This document shows, one piece after another, positions 1 through 8,099 of a stretch of DNA of 64,000 nt. Every line of letters starts with the position of its first letter. Positions within the stretch are counted from its first letter, which is position 1. The stretch comes from Variovorax paradoxus (lineage in GTDB: Bacteria > Pseudomonadota > Gammaproteobacteria > Burkholderiales > Burkholderiaceae_C), in NCBI RefSeq assembly GCF_009755665.1, contig NZ_CP046622.1, forward strand, positions 186,001-250,000. The letters run 5' to 3'. Made by a program: the position numbers and the translations under genes. Below the pieces are notes generated by a model, which was given only the letters and a program-made list of their open reading frames with translations, searched no databases and was not told the origin of the DNA.

Positions 1-960
1 GAGCTGATGCAGCTGCTGGGCAACAAGAAGGCGGTGGAGTGCACCATCGACGGCGGCTCCACGCTCGTCATCCAGGCCGGCAAGGCGCCCATCGTCAACG
101 GCGTGGAAGAGCAACGCATGCGTGTGGGCTGCGGCTCGGCGGCAGTCGGCATCTTCGCGCGCCAATTCGCGGGCGTGGCCGACGAGGTGGTGGTGGTCGA
201 CGACCACATCACCGGCGTGCTGACCGAGCACCAGGCGGGGCGCTGCCTCGACATGGCGCCTTCGGGCATCCAGATGCTGGGGCGCAAGTCCACGCCGGGG
301 CGCTACTTCCAGGTGGCGAACCCGGGCAACGGCTGGGGCGGCACCGACATTGCCGATCCGCTCTCGATCATCGAAGGCTGGGAAGAGGGCGTTGCGCGCC
401 CGGGCCTGCGCCTTTTGATGACATCGACCACCGGCGAGCACGCGCAGTGGTATGTGCTCGACGACGCGCTGAAGCCCGTCGAGCAGGAAATGCCCGCCGA
501 AGTGAAGCGCATCGTCGAGCGCATCGGCGAGAACTGCGAACCGTCTCTATGCACGGTGCTGTTCCTCGGCGGTGCGGGTGGCAGCTTGCGTGCAGGCGTC
601 ACTGAAAACCCGGTGCTGCTCACGCGCGCCATCAAGCGCGCGCTCGTCAACGTGACCTGCGGCGGCGCGCCGGCCTATGTGTGGCCCGGCGGCGGCATCA
701 CGGTCATGGCCGACGTCATGCGCATGCCCGACAACAGCTTTGGCACCGTGCCTACGCCCGCCATCGTGGCGCCCATCGAGTTCAGCATGCGGCAGAGCGA
801 CTACCAAGCGCTCGGCGGCCACATGGAGCACATCTTCTCGCTCGAACAGGCGCTCGCGCGCGGCGCGTGGCAGGAAGACGGCGCACCGCTGGCGCGGCAG
901 TGGGTCGTGATGGACGACGCCAATCCATGGCCGCTCGGCCATGCTCCGATGCTGGGCTGA
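1..960 (+). CDS. 6-hydroxynicotinate reductase-like protein (5' partial)
   Basis: The frame is open back to base 1, so the N-terminus lies upstream; 319 codons are visible. The visible part has glycine-rich turns (CTIDGGS, LGGAGGS, WPGGGI) and resembles the C-terminal part of proteins annotated as 6-hydroxynicotinate reductase, which reduces 6-hydroxynicotinate to the tetrahydro-6-oxo compound using reduced ferredoxin. The iron-sulphur N-terminus expected for that family cannot be seen. Context supports the call: a UPF0280 gene follows after 3 bases, and nicotinamidase and nicotinate-dehydrogenase-like genes lie further along the same strand. The family name comes from recognition of sequence and context, not from a catalytic motif, so substrate identity remains an inference. 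Confidence 0.6.
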   Translation, partial: ELMQLLGNKKAVECTIDGGSTLVIQAGKAPIVNGVEEQRMRVGCGSAAVGIFARQFAGVADEVVVVDDHITGVLTEHQAGRCLDMAPSGIQMLGRKSTPGRYFQVANPGNGWGGTDIADPLSIIEGWEEGVARPGLRLLMTSTTGEHAQWYVLDDALKPVEQEMPAEVKRIVERIGENCEPSLCTVLFLGGAGGSLRAGVTENPVLLTRAIKRALVNVTCGGAPAYVWPGGGITVMADVMRMPDNSFGTVPTPAIVAPIEFSMRQSDYQALGGHMEHIFSLEQALARGAWQEDGAPLARQWVVMDDANPWPLGHAPMLG

Positions 961-963
961 ACT

Positions 964-1866
964 ATGACCGCCCAACGCAGCGCGCTCGACAAGAGCCGCT
1001 GGCACTTCAACCATGGCCCGATCGACATCGTGGCCGAGGCGCATGGCGACCCCTACGCCGTCGCGGCCGCGCACGACGCGGCCTGGGCGCGCTTCGTTCA
1101 CGTGCTCGACGAACTCGTGCACGAGCTGCCGCTCTTGCGCCTGCCCGCAAGCGACAACATGCGCCCGCGCGGCGTGGTTGCCAGGCGCATGTGGAATGCG
1201 TGCGCCGCGTTCTCGCCGATGTTCGTCACGCCCATGGCGGCGGTGGCCGGCTCCGTTGCACAGGAACTCATTGCGTTCTACGACCGCCCGGGCGTCGAGC
1301 GCGCATGGATCAACAACGGCGGCGACATCGCGCTTCATCTCGCGCCTGGCCAGTCGGCGCGCGTGGGCGTTTATGCCGACCTGGCGCGCTTCGACTGGCG
1401 GGACACCAGCATCCTCACCACCGACGGCCAGTTCGAAATCAAGGCCGAGCAGCCGGTGCGCGGCGTGGCCACCAGCGGGTGGCGTGGCCGCAGTTTCTCG
1501 CTGGGCATTGCCGACAGCGTGACGGTGCTTGCCGCCACGGCGGCACAAGCCGATGCGGCCGCTACCGTGATTGCCAATGCCGTCGACGTGGACGATGCGG
1601 CCATCCAACGGCGCCCCGCGAACGAATGCAAGGACGATAGCGACCTGGGCGACATCCGGGTCACGGTCGATGTGCCGCCGCTGGCGCCTTCGCAGGTTAA
1701 AAGCGCTCTCGATACGGGGGTTGTCTGCGCCAAGGTGCTGCAAAAAGGCGGGCTCGTCTGGGCCGTTCTGCTCGTTTGCCAGGGGCAGTGGCGACTTGTC
1801 GAACCCTTATGCTCGAAGGCGCTGCCGGCGGCGGCCTCCGTGGCAGTTGGTTCAGTATTTGCTTAA
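964..1866 (+). CDS. UPF0280 family protein (ApbE-like fold)
   Basis: A 300-residue protein starting 3 bases after the preceding stop, so the two are translationally close. The conserved features of UPF0280 are visible: AWINNGGDIALHL, GGRSFSLGIAD-like text (RGRSFSLGIADSVTV), a run of alanines around AATVIANAVD, and the acidic C-terminal SDLGDIRVTVDV stretch. UPF0280 is grouped with the ApbE-like fold, whose best-known member transfers FMN to proteins, but its biochemical role is not established. Its place next to a reductase suggests a maturation or cofactor role for that enzyme; this is inference. The last 25 or so residues after the usual family end are low in recognisable features. Confidence 0.75.
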   Translation: MTAQRSALDKSRWHFNHGPIDIVAEAHGDPYAVAAAHDAAWARFVHVLDELVHELPLLRLPASDNMRPRGVVARRMWNACAAFSPMFVTPMAAVAGSVAQELIAFYDRPGVERAWINNGGDIALHLAPGQSARVGVYADLARFDWRDTSILTTDGQFEIKAEQPVRGVATSGWRGRSFSLGIADSVTVLAATAAQADAAATVIANAVDVDDAAIQRRPANECKDDSDLGDIRVTVDVPPLAPSQVKSALDTGVVCAKVLQKGGLVWAVLLVCQGQWRLVEPLCSKALPAAASVAVGSVFA

Positions 1867-1886
1867 CGAAAAGCAAGGTTCCTTTC

Positions 1887-2528
1887 ATGATCGATATACG
1901 CCGCGTCTTCACCCATGTCGAGCACATCCACCACGAGTTCGGCCCGCGCGCCGACACCCCGTTGGTGCGCGGTGCCATCGGCGCGGTGCTGACCAACCCT
2001 TTTGCGGGCCGCTACGAGCCCGACATCCTGCCGATGATGGCGCTGCTCGATCCCGTGGGCGTCGACATGGCGCACAGGCTGCACGCCGCCATGGACGTGC
2101 CCCTGGAGCAGATTGCCACCTACGGCAAAGGCGCCATCGTCGGTGCCGCGGGCGAGCTGGAGCACGGCGCGCTCTGGCATGTGCCCGGCGGCTACGCCAT
2201 GCGCGAACTGCTCGGCTGGAAGGGCAGCCGCGCCGCCTACACCGCGGGCAAGGCCGAAGAAAAAACCGGCCAGCCCGGCAACGCGCTTTCCATCGTGCCC
2301 TCGACCAAGAAGGTCGGCCCGCCCGGCGCCACGCTCGACGTGCCGCTCACCAACATCAATGCCAGCTACGTGCGCGGGCAGTTCGACGCGATTGAAGTGC
2401 GCGTGCCCGGCGCGCCCGCGGCCGACGAGATCGTCTTCATCCTGGCCATGAGCACGGGCTACCGCGTGCATGCGCGCGTGGGTGGGCTGCTCGCCAAGGA
2501 CATCAGCAAATGGGACGGCCTGCGCTGA
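1887..2528 (+). CDS. AA_synth (DUF1185) family protein, copy 1
   Basis: A 213-residue protein read from ATG 1887, chosen because the family begins close to this methionine and an in-frame upstream extension would overlap the UPF0280 gene. It contains NPFAGRYE, TYGKGAIVG, GELEHGA and DVPLTNINASYVRGQFDA, which recur in the next gene as NPYAGRFS, SYGKAAIVG, GELEHAA and DVPLGHKDAAFVRSHFDA, so the two are paralogues. Members of PF06684 are called amino acid synthesis proteins in databases, but no reaction has been proved to my knowledge. Association with the nicotinate genes suggests an enzyme of ring catabolism. Confidence 0.75.
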   Translation: MIDIRRVFTHVEHIHHEFGPRADTPLVRGAIGAVLTNPFAGRYEPDILPMMALLDPVGVDMAHRLHAAMDVPLEQIATYGKGAIVGAAGELEHGALWHVPGGYAMRELLGWKGSRAAYTAGKAEEKTGQPGNALSIVPSTKKVGPPGATLDVPLTNINASYVRGQFDAIEVRVPGAPAADEIVFILAMSTGYRVHARVGGLLAKDISKWDGLR

Positions 2529-2562
2529 GCCGCCTCTCAAGAGACAAGAAGGAATACAAGAC

Positions 2563-3147
2563 ATGACCGCCAACATCCGCAAGCTCGTCATCCAGGTCGA
2601 CGAAACCCGCAAGGAAATGGGCAAGGACATCGCGCCGCCCACGCGCCGCGCGGTGGCCATCGCCGTGATCGAGAACCCCTATGCGGGCCGCTTCAGCGAA
2701 AACCTCGACGAACTGATCGCCATCGGCGAAGAGCTGGGCGCTCTGCTCGGCCAGAAGGCCGTGAAGGCGCTCGGCATCGAGCCCGGCCAGGCGCAGAGCT
2801 ACGGCAAGGCCGCCATCGTGGGCGAGAACGGCGAGCTCGAGCATGCGGCCGCCATCCTGCACCCCAAGCTCGGTGCGCCGTTGCGCGTGGCTGTTGAAAA
2901 GGGCGCGGCGCTGGTCCCTTCTGCCAAGAAGCGCGGCACGCTGGGCACCGCCATCGACGTGCCGCTCGGCCACAAGGACGCCGCCTTCGTGCGCAGCCAT
3001 TTCGACGCCGTCGAGGCCCGCGTGTCCGACGCACCGCGCGCCAACGAAATCGTGGTGGCGGTGGCCGTCACCGACAGCGGCCGTCCGCTGCCTCGCATCG
3101 GCGGCCTGCAGGTCGCCGACATCAAGGGCGAAGACGGCCTCAAATGA
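2563..3147 (+). CDS. AA_synth (DUF1185) family protein, copy 2
   Basis: A 194-residue paralogue of the preceding gene, preceded by an AGAAGGA ribosome-binding site about 10 bases before ATG 2563. The core of copy 1 is retained, including NPYAGRF, SYGKAAIVGENGELEHAA, PSAKK and the GGL segment near the C-terminus, but it lacks an insertion of about 20 residues that copy 1 has after its GELEHGALWHVPGG region. Tandem, diverged copies of one family usually mean a heteromer or two related steps. The substrate is unknown; a lactam or ring-opening role in 6-oxonicotinate breakdown is a guess from neighbours. Confidence 0.75.
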   Translation: MTANIRKLVIQVDETRKEMGKDIAPPTRRAVAIAVIENPYAGRFSENLDELIAIGEELGALLGQKAVKALGIEPGQAQSYGKAAIVGENGELEHAAAILHPKLGAPLRVAVEKGAALVPSAKKRGTLGTAIDVPLGHKDAAFVRSHFDAVEARVSDAPRANEIVVAVAVTDSGRPLPRIGGLQVADIKGEDGLK

Positions 3148-3223
3148 CGCGCATCCCCAGGTTTGCGCCTTGCGCCCATTGCATTTATTCGGTTCCATTG
3201 ACCATTTCAACGAGGAGTTCCCC

Positions 3224-4435
3224 ATGACCATGCGTTTTGCCTTCAACGTGGTGTCGCTCGCTGCGCTCACCGTCGCACTGATTCCGGTCGCGCAGGCGCA
3301 AGGCGTCATCAAGATCGGCGAGATCAACAGCTACAAGGCGCAGCCCGCCTTCCTGGAGCCCTACAAGAAGGGCATGGAACTCGCCGTCGATGAAATCAAC
3401 GCCGCGGGCGGCGTCAACGGCAAGAAGATCGAGCTGATCACGCGCGACGACAACGCCAACCCCGGCGATGCCGTGCGCGTGGCCGAAGAACTCGTCTCGC
3501 GCGAAAAGGTCGACATGCTGGCCGGCACCTTCCTGTCGAACACCGGCCTGGCCGTGACCGACTTTGCCAAGCAGAAGAAGTTCTTCTTCCTTGCCGGCGA
3601 ACCGCTGACGGACAAGATCACCTGGCAGGGCGGCAACCAGTACACCTTCCGCCTGCGCCCCGGCACCTACATGCAGGCCGCCATGCTGGTGCCCGAGGCC
3701 GCCAAGCTCAAGAAGAAGCGCTGGGCCATCGTGTACCCCAACTACGAATACGGCCAGTCGGCCGTCGCGGCCTTCAAGCAGTTGCTCAAGGCTGCGCAGC
3801 CCGACGTGGAGTTCGTGGCCGAGCAGGCCACGCCCCTGGGCAAGGTCGATGCCGGCAGCGTGGCGCAGGCACTGGCCGATGCCAAGCCCGACGCGATCTT
3901 CAACGTGCTGTTCGGCGCCGACCTTTCCAAGTTCGTGCGCGAAGGCAACACGCGCGGCCTGTTCAAGGACCGCGAGGTGGTGAGCGTGCTGACGGGCGAG
4001 CCCGAGTACCTCGATCCGCTGAAGGACGAAGCGCCCAACGGCTGGATCGTGACCGGCTATCCCTGGTACGGCATCGCCACGCCGGAGCACAAGAAGTTCG
4101 AGCAGGCCTACCAGGCCAAGTTCAAGGACTATCCGCGCCTGGGCTCGGTGGTGGGCTACAGCATGATCAAGTCGGCCGCGGCGGGCATTGCCAAGGCCAA
4201 GAGCACCGACACCGAGAAGCTGGTGGCCGCCTTCAAGGGCCTGCAGGTGGATTCGCCGTTCGGCAAGATCACCTACCGCCCCGAAGACCACCAGTCGACC
4301 ATGGGCGCCTTCGTGGGCCGCACCAAGAACGAGGGTGGCAAGGGCGTGATGGTGAACTACACCTACCTCGATGGCGCGGACGCCAAGTACCAGCCGTCGC
4401 CGGCTGAAATCAAGAAAACCCGCGCAGCGGACTGA
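3224..4435 (+). CDS. Branched-chain-amino-acid-type ABC transporter substrate-binding protein
   Basis: A 403-residue periplasmic binding protein with a clear signal peptide (hydrophobic residues 5-22, cleavage expected after AQA at residue 25). The mature part has the LivJ-like fold signature: IKIGEINSYKAQPAF, NAAGGVNGKKIELITRDD and the AEELVSREKVDMLAGT region. It would capture a small organic acid or aromatic acid and hand it to the permease encoded downstream. A GAGGAG Shine-Dalgarno sequence precedes ATG 3224. Given the neighbours, nicotinate or a related pyridine carboxylate is the likely ligand, but ligand-binding residues cannot be read off with confidence. A structured repeat separates it from the permease gene. 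Confidence 0.88.
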   Translation: MTMRFAFNVVSLAALTVALIPVAQAQGVIKIGEINSYKAQPAFLEPYKKGMELAVDEINAAGGVNGKKIELITRDDNANPGDAVRVAEELVSREKVDMLAGTFLSNTGLAVTDFAKQKKFFFLAGEPLTDKITWQGGNQYTFRLRPGTYMQAAMLVPEAAKLKKKRWAIVYPNYEYGQSAVAAFKQLLKAAQPDVEFVAEQATPLGKVDAGSVAQALADAKPDAIFNVLFGADLSKFVREGNTRGLFKDREVVSVLTGEPEYLDPLKDEAPNGWIVTGYPWYGIATPEHKKFEQAYQAKFKDYPRLGSVVGYSMIKSAAAGIAKAKSTDTEKLVAAFKGLQVDSPFGKITYRPEDHQSTMGAFVGRTKNEGGKGVMVNYTYLDGADAKYQPSPAEIKKTRAAD

Positions 4436-4437
4436 CA

Positions 4438-4556
4438 AAGCTCCACCCCCAGTCTTCGCGCACTTCGTGTCGCTTCGCCAACCCCCTCGCCGGGGGCAAC
4501 ACCAGCGGCCCGGCAAAGCCGGTTCCGCGGTGTTTCGCGAAGAGACAGCGTTGCGC
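4438..4556. repeat. Intergenic structured repeat element with long nested stem-loop
   Basis: The whole gap between the binding-protein gene and the permease gene is GC-rich and highly structured. Bases 4498-4534 form a nested stem: AACACC pairs with GGTGTT, GCGG with CCGC and CCGGC with GCCGG around an AAA loop. Just upstream, CCCCC/GGGGG around 4482-4496 forms a second hairpin. Elements of this wording are, from memory, widely repeated between genes in Comamonadaceae genomes; only one copy is in this window. Such a structure after a binding-protein gene may protect its 3' end and lower expression of the permease. Confidence 0.6.
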
Positions 4557-4582
4557 GAGCGCTGGGACTCAAGGATTTCCGA

Positions 4583-6505
4583 ATGAGTTTTTCAGGTTTC
4601 ATCGTCCAGCTGCTCAACGGGCTTGCGAGCGCGTCGTCGCTCTTTCTCGTGGCAGCCGGCCTGTCGCTGATCTTCGGCGTCACGCGGATCGTGAATTTCG
4701 CGCATGGCTCGTTCTTCATGGTGGGCATCTACATCGCCTACACGCTGGTCGAGAAGCTCGGCGGCAGCCTCGGCTTCTGGCCCGCGCTGCTGCTGGCGGC
4801 GGTGGCCGTCGGCATCCTTGGCGCCGTGATCGAGGTGGTGCTGCTGCGCCGCATCTACAAGGCGCCCGAGCTGTTTCAGCTGCTCGCCACTTTTGCGCTC
4901 GTCCTCGTCATCAAGGATGCGGTGCTCTGGCTCTGGGGCCCGGACGAACTGCTCGGGCCGCGCGCGCCGGGCCTGTCGGGCTCGGTCATGATCCTGGGCC
5001 GGCAGTTCCCGTCCTATGACCTGTTCCTCATCGTCGTCGGGCCGCTGGTGCTCGGCCTGGTCTGGATGCTGCTCACGCGCACCCGCTTCGGCACGCTGGT
5101 GCGCGCCGCCACGCAAGACCGCGAGATGGTCAGTGCGCTGGGCGTCAACCAGGCGTGGCTGTTCACGGCGGTGTTCGCGCTCGGCGCGTTGCTCGCGGGC
5201 CTTGGCGGTGCACTGCAGTTGCCGCGGGAGCCCGCCACGCTCGAGATGGACCTCAACACCATCGGCGCGGCCTTCGTCGTCGTGGTTGTCGGAGGCATGG
5301 GATCGATCCCGGGCGCCTATGCGGCGGCGCTGCTGATCGCCGAGATCAAGGCCATCTGCATCTGGCTCGGCGTGGTCGATGTGTTCGGCATCAGCGTCTC
5401 GTTTTCCAAGCTCACGCTGGTGGTGGATTTCCTGGTGATGGCGGTGGTGCTGGTGTGGCGCCCGTGGGGCCTCTTCGGCCGGCCGCAGGCGCCAAGCCGC
5501 TACGTCGGCATGCAGGAAGAACCGCTGCGCCGCGCCAGCAAGACCTACGTGGTGGCAGCTGCGGTGTTCGGCCTGGTGCTGGCAGCGGCACCGCTGCTCA
5601 CCGCGGACTCGCCCTACACCACGGTGCTGATGATCGACCTGCTCATCGCCGCGCTGTTCGCGGCCAGCCTGCACTTCATCATGGGACCGGCCGGCATGCA
5701 TTCGTTCGGGCATGCGGCGTACTTCGGCCTGGGGGCCTACGGCGCGGCACTGCTGGTGCGCGCAAGCGGCATGCCGATGGAACTGGCGCTCGTCGTGGCG
5801 CCGCTGGTCGCAGCCATCGGCGCCTTCGTCTACGGCTGGTTCGCCGTGCGGCTGTCGGGCGTCTATCTTGCAATGCTCACGCTGGCCTTTGCGCAGATCA
5901 CCTGGGCCATCACCTACCAGTGGGACACCTTCACCGGCGGCAGCAACGGGCTCACCGGCGTCTGGCCGGCCGAGTGGCTGTCGGACAAGCGCGTGTACTA
6001 CTGGCTCACGCTGGCGCTTGTGGCGCTGGGCGTGCTGGGGCTGCGCCGCGTGCTGTTCTCGCCCTTCGGCTATGCGCTGCGGGCGGGGCGCGATTCGGTG
6101 CTGCGCGCCGATGCGATCGGCATCGACGTCAAGCGCATGCAGTGGGTCGCCTTCGTGATCGCGGGCACCGCCGCGGGCCTGGCCGGCGCGCTCTACGCTT
6201 TCTCCAAGGGAAGCATCTCGCCCGAATCCCTGAGCGTCGGCAAGTCGGTCGATGGATTGGTCATGGTGCTGCTCGGCGGCATCCAGACGCTGGCCGGGCC
6301 GGTGGTCGGCGCCGTCACCTTCACGTGGCTGCATGACACCGTCGCGCGCAACACCGACTACTGGCGCGCCATGCTCGGCGCCATCATCCTGCTGCTGGTG
6401 CTGCTGTTCCCGCAAGGCATTGCGGGCTTCGCCAAGCAGCTTTCCGGCCGCATCCGCACCCGCGGCGCACGCGAAACGGCAAAACTCGAGGAAGTGAAAG
6501 CATGA
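4583..6505 (+). CDS. Fused branched-chain-type ABC permease (LivH-LivM)
   Basis: A 640-residue integral membrane protein that joins both permease subunits in one chain. Residues about 1-290 match LivH-type permeases (FGVTRIVNFAHGSFFM near residue 35, many hydrophobic helices), and residues about 320-620 match LivM-type permeases (GMHSFGHAAYFGLGAYG, TGGSNGLTG, and a C-terminal GGIQTLAGPVVGA). The two halves are joined by a hydrophilic stretch of about 30 residues around RPQAPSRYVG. The usual arrangement is two genes of about 300 codons each. The stop codon overlaps the start of the ATPase gene by 4 bases, which argues for coupled translation. Confidence 0.9.
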   Translation: MSFSGFIVQLLNGLASASSLFLVAAGLSLIFGVTRIVNFAHGSFFMVGIYIAYTLVEKLGGSLGFWPALLLAAVAVGILGAVIEVVLLRRIYKAPELFQLLATFALVLVIKDAVLWLWGPDELLGPRAPGLSGSVMILGRQFPSYDLFLIVVGPLVLGLVWMLLTRTRFGTLVRAATQDREMVSALGVNQAWLFTAVFALGALLAGLGGALQLPREPATLEMDLNTIGAAFVVVVVGGMGSIPGAYAAALLIAEIKAICIWLGVVDVFGISVSFSKLTLVVDFLVMAVVLVWRPWGLFGRPQAPSRYVGMQEEPLRRASKTYVVAAAVFGLVLAAAPLLTADSPYTTVLMIDLLIAALFAASLHFIMGPAGMHSFGHAAYFGLGAYGAALLVRASGMPMELALVVAPLVAAIGAFVYGWFAVRLSGVYLAMLTLAFAQITWAITYQWDTFTGGSNGLTGVWPAEWLSDKRVYYWLTLALVALGVLGLRRVLFSPFGYALRAGRDSVLRADAIGIDVKRMQWVAFVIAGTAAGLAGALYAFSKGSISPESLSVGKSVDGLVMVLLGGIQTLAGPVVGAVTFTWLHDTVARNTDYWRAMLGAIILLLVLLFPQGIAGFAKQLSGRIRTRGARETAKLEEVKA

Positions 6506-7320
6506 GCGCGCACGCTCCCCTGCTCAAGGTCGAGAACCTGGGCAAGTCCTTCGGCGGCGTCAAGGCGGTCGACGGCATCAGCTTCGATCTCGCGCCCGGC
6601 GAACTGCTCGCGCTGATCGGCCCCAATGGCGCCGGCAAGTCGACCACCTTCAACATGGTGAACGGCCAGCTCAAGGCCGACCAGGGCTCCATACGCTTCG
6701 GCGGCGAGGAACTGATCGGCCGCAAGCCGCGCGCCATCTGGCGCATGGGCGTGGGCCGCACCTTCCAGATTGCCGAAACCTTCGCATCGCTCACCGTGGT
6801 CGAGAACGTGCAGATGGCACTGCTCTCGCACGACGGCAAGCTGTTCTCGATGTGGCGCCGTGCCGCCGACCACCGGCGCGACGAGGCACTGGCGCTGCTC
6901 GAGCAGGTCGGAATGAAGGCGCAGGCCGACCGCCCCTGCAGCGAGCTTGCCTACGGCGACGTCAAGCGCGTCGAACTCGCGATTGCCATGGCCAACGCGC
7001 CCAAGCTGCTGCTGATGGACGAGCCCACCGCCGGCATGGCGCCCAAGGAGCGCAATTCGCTCATGGCGCTGACCAAGCAGCTGGTCATCGACCGCGGCAT
7101 GGCCGTGCTCTTTACCGAGCACAGCATGGACGTGGTCTTTGCGTACGCCGACCGCATGATCGTGCTGGCGCGTGGTCGCCTCATTGCGCAAGGCAAGCCG
7201 CTTGAGATCCGCGACCATCCGAAAGTGCAGGAGGTGTACTTCGGCAGCGGCAAGACCTTCGAGAAGATTGCAGAAAAGGCCGCCGAAGTGAATGCGGCGG
7301 TGGGAGCGGTAACGGTATGA
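6502..7320 (+). CDS. ABC transporter ATP-binding protein (LivG-like)
   Basis: A 272-residue cytoplasmic ATPase that powers the importer. Walker A is GPNGAGKST at about residues 40-48, Walker B is LLLMDEPTAGM, and the signature region is the LivG-type LAYGD form rather than LSGGQ. The family hallmarks VGRTFQIAETF and the switch histidine in FTEHSMD are present. Start ATG overlaps the permease stop, and its own stop overlaps the next ATPase gene in an ATGA arrangement, so permease and both ATPases form one translationally coupled unit. The C-terminal tail GSGKTFEKIAEKAAEVNA is longer and more charged than in typical LivG. Confidence 0.9.
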   Translation: MSAHAPLLKVENLGKSFGGVKAVDGISFDLAPGELLALIGPNGAGKSTTFNMVNGQLKADQGSIRFGGEELIGRKPRAIWRMGVGRTFQIAETFASLTVVENVQMALLSHDGKLFSMWRRAADHRRDEALALLEQVGMKAQADRPCSELAYGDVKRVELAIAMANAPKLLLMDEPTAGMAPKERNSLMALTKQLVIDRGMAVLFTEHSMDVVFAYADRMIVLARGRLIAQGKPLEIRDHPKVQEVYFGSGKTFEKIAEKAAEVNAAVGAVTV

Positions 7321-8051
7321 GCACGCACGAAACACTGTTGAAGGCCAACGCGCTGTGCGCCTGGTACGGCGCCGCACAAATCCTGTACGACGTCGATCTC
7401 GAAGTGCGCCGGGGCGAAGTCGTCGCGCTCATGGGGCGCAACGGCGCCGGCAAGTCGACCACGCTGAAGACGCTGATCGGCATGCTCTCCAAGCGCAAGG
7501 GCAGCGTGAGTTTTCTGGGGCACGACATCTCGAAGAGCGAGCCGCATCACGCGGCAAAGCTCGGCCTCGGCTTTGTGCCCGAAGACCGCCGCGTGTTCAC
7601 CGACCTCACGGTGATGGAAAACCTCGAGGTCGGCAAGCAGGCGCCGCGCCGCTGGGCCGATGGCAGCGAGGCCCCGCTGTGGACGCCCGAGCGGCTGTTC
7701 AAGCTCTTTCCCAATCTGGGTGAAATGCCCAACCGCCCCGGCGGCCGCATGAGCGGCGGCGAACAGCAGATGCTGACCGTGGCGCGCACGCTCATGGGCA
7801 ACCCCTACCTGGTGCTGCTCGATGAACCCTCGGAGGGCGTGGCGCCGGTCATCGTCGAGCAGATGGCCAACATGATCCTGGAGCTCAAGGCGCAGGGCGT
7901 GAGCATCCTGCTGTCGGAGCAGAACATGCATTTTGCCGAGCTGGTGTCCGACCGCGCCTATGTGCTCGAGAAGGGCCAGATCCGCTACCACGCCACCATG
8001 GCGGAGCTTGCGGCCAACGAGGAAGTGCGCCGCGCCTACCTGAGCGTCTAG
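7317..8051 (+). CDS. ABC transporter ATP-binding protein (LivF-like)
   Basis: A 244-residue second ATPase of the importer, starting inside the stop of the first. Walker A is GRNGAGKST, the signature MSGGEQQML is intact, Walker B is YLVLLDEPSEG, and LSEQNMHFA carries the LivF-type Q/N switch region. The length is normal for LivF. It pairs with the LivG-like subunit as a heterodimer under the fused permease. The coding sequence is followed by a short GC palindrome and a run of seven T residues (8068-8074), a weak candidate for partial termination before the nicotinamidase gene. Confidence 0.9.
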   Translation: MSTHETLLKANALCAWYGAAQILYDVDLEVRRGEVVALMGRNGAGKSTTLKTLIGMLSKRKGSVSFLGHDISKSEPHHAAKLGLGFVPEDRRVFTDLTVMENLEVGKQAPRRWADGSEAPLWTPERLFKLFPNLGEMPNRPGGRMSGGEQQMLTVARTLMGNPYLVLLDEPSEGVAPVIVEQMANMILELKAQGVSILLSEQNMHFAELVSDRAYVLEKGQIRYHATMAELAANEEVRRAYLSV

Positions 8052-8099
8052 CCCGCGGGCTCCTTCGTTTTTTTGTCATCAACCACCGGAGCACACACC

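Noticed and set aside
8052..8074. Strong terminator after the LivF-like gene
   Set aside because: There is a T7 run, but the preceding palindrome GCCCGCGGGC can form only a very short stem, and the next gene belongs to the same functional cluster.
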